Assembly (NCBI GenBank): GCA_021807585.1
Contig: JAKBCQ010000286.1
Coordinates: 1-5,164, forward strand
Direction of reading: 5' to 3'
DNA: 5,164 nt
Origin: Planctomycetota bacterium
GTDB taxonomy: Bacteria > Planctomycetota > Planctomycetia > Isosphaerales > Isosphaeraceae
The position numbers and the translations under genes are program-made. Under the pieces are notes generated by a model, which saw nothing but the letters and a program-made list of their open reading frames with translations, was not told where the DNA came from and searched no databases. Below are positions 5,064 through 5,164 of this stretch, piece after piece. Each line of letters opens with the position of its first letter. Positions within the stretch are counted from its first letter, which is position 1.

Positions 5064-5164
5064 GGTTCGTGTCCCGATTCCCGATCGTTCAAAGCCCGCC
5101 GAATGTCAAAGGCTTTGGTTCCAGAAGCGGTTCGTCGATTGAGCGCGATTATTATCGAGCCGAA
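5064..5164 (-). other. Upstream leader of the two-gene transporter cassette
   Basis: A minus-strand TTGACA (5109-5104), a perfect -35 consensus, lies about 50 nt before the start codon, but the hexamer 17 bp on, GATCGG, matches TATAAT at only two positions, so a promoter is uncertain. The tail of an upstream gene (for example an ATP-binding subunit) could end here, with in-frame stops at 5154-5152 or 5108-5106 in two frames, but too few codons are visible to say. Confidence 0.25.

Noticed and set aside
5106..5164. C-terminus of an upstream gene ending at 5108-5106 on the minus strand
   Set aside because: Only 18 codons are visible, with no recognisable motif, and another frame also ends nearby at 5152; not enough to call.

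Overview
The window looks like chromosomal DNA from a GC-rich bacterium (about 55-58% G+C by eye), most plausibly a planctomycete or relative. That reading rests on protein style only: a very large Asp-x-Asp-Phe-Trp-Trp-His membrane protein, a double-length ABC-2 permease and an exported BCP/PrxQ-type peroxiredoxin. There is no rRNA or other marker gene. I see no tRNA, IS element, CRISPR array or phage gene.

Layout. Positions 1-1356 (minus) hold the N-terminal 452 residues of a multi-membrane-span, GT-C-like protein that runs off the left edge. A roughly 270-bp divergent intergenic region (1357-1628) follows, with candidate promoters facing both ways. Positions 1629-2168 (plus) hold a signal-peptide-bearing peroxiredoxin whose peroxidatic residue is encoded by an in-frame TGA at 1839-1841. 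A 13-bp terminator-like hairpin follows at 2211-2248. An AT-rich convergent gap (2249-2405) separates it from a minus-strand pair: an ABC-2 permease with two tandem half-modules (2406-4202), preceded by and overlapping by ATGA a four-span membrane protein with long charged coiled-coil loops (4199-5053). No ATP-binding subunit is visible; if one belongs to this cassette it would lie beyond position 5164.

Most notable result. The TGA in the peroxiredoxin sits exactly at the catalytic cysteine of the P-x-x-x-T-x-x-C motif, the frame stays open and homologous-looking on both sides, and a 7-bp hairpin with a G-containing 5-nt loop begins 14 nt after the TGA, with its loop 21 nt after it. This is what a bacterial SECIS should look like. 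I therefore annotate one 179-residue selenoprotein rather than a 70-residue fragment or a pseudogene. The signal peptide predicts that it works outside the cytoplasm, as a thiol/selenol peroxidase.

How the genes relate. The selenoperoxidase is monocistronic by position. The permease and the coiled-coil membrane protein form a translationally coupled pair, probably one transport complex. The left-hand membrane protein is divergent and shares only the intergenic region with the peroxidase. A further genome-style signal is strong over-representation of the palindrome CGATCG (22 copies counted by eye), absent from the selenoprotein and coiled-coil genes.
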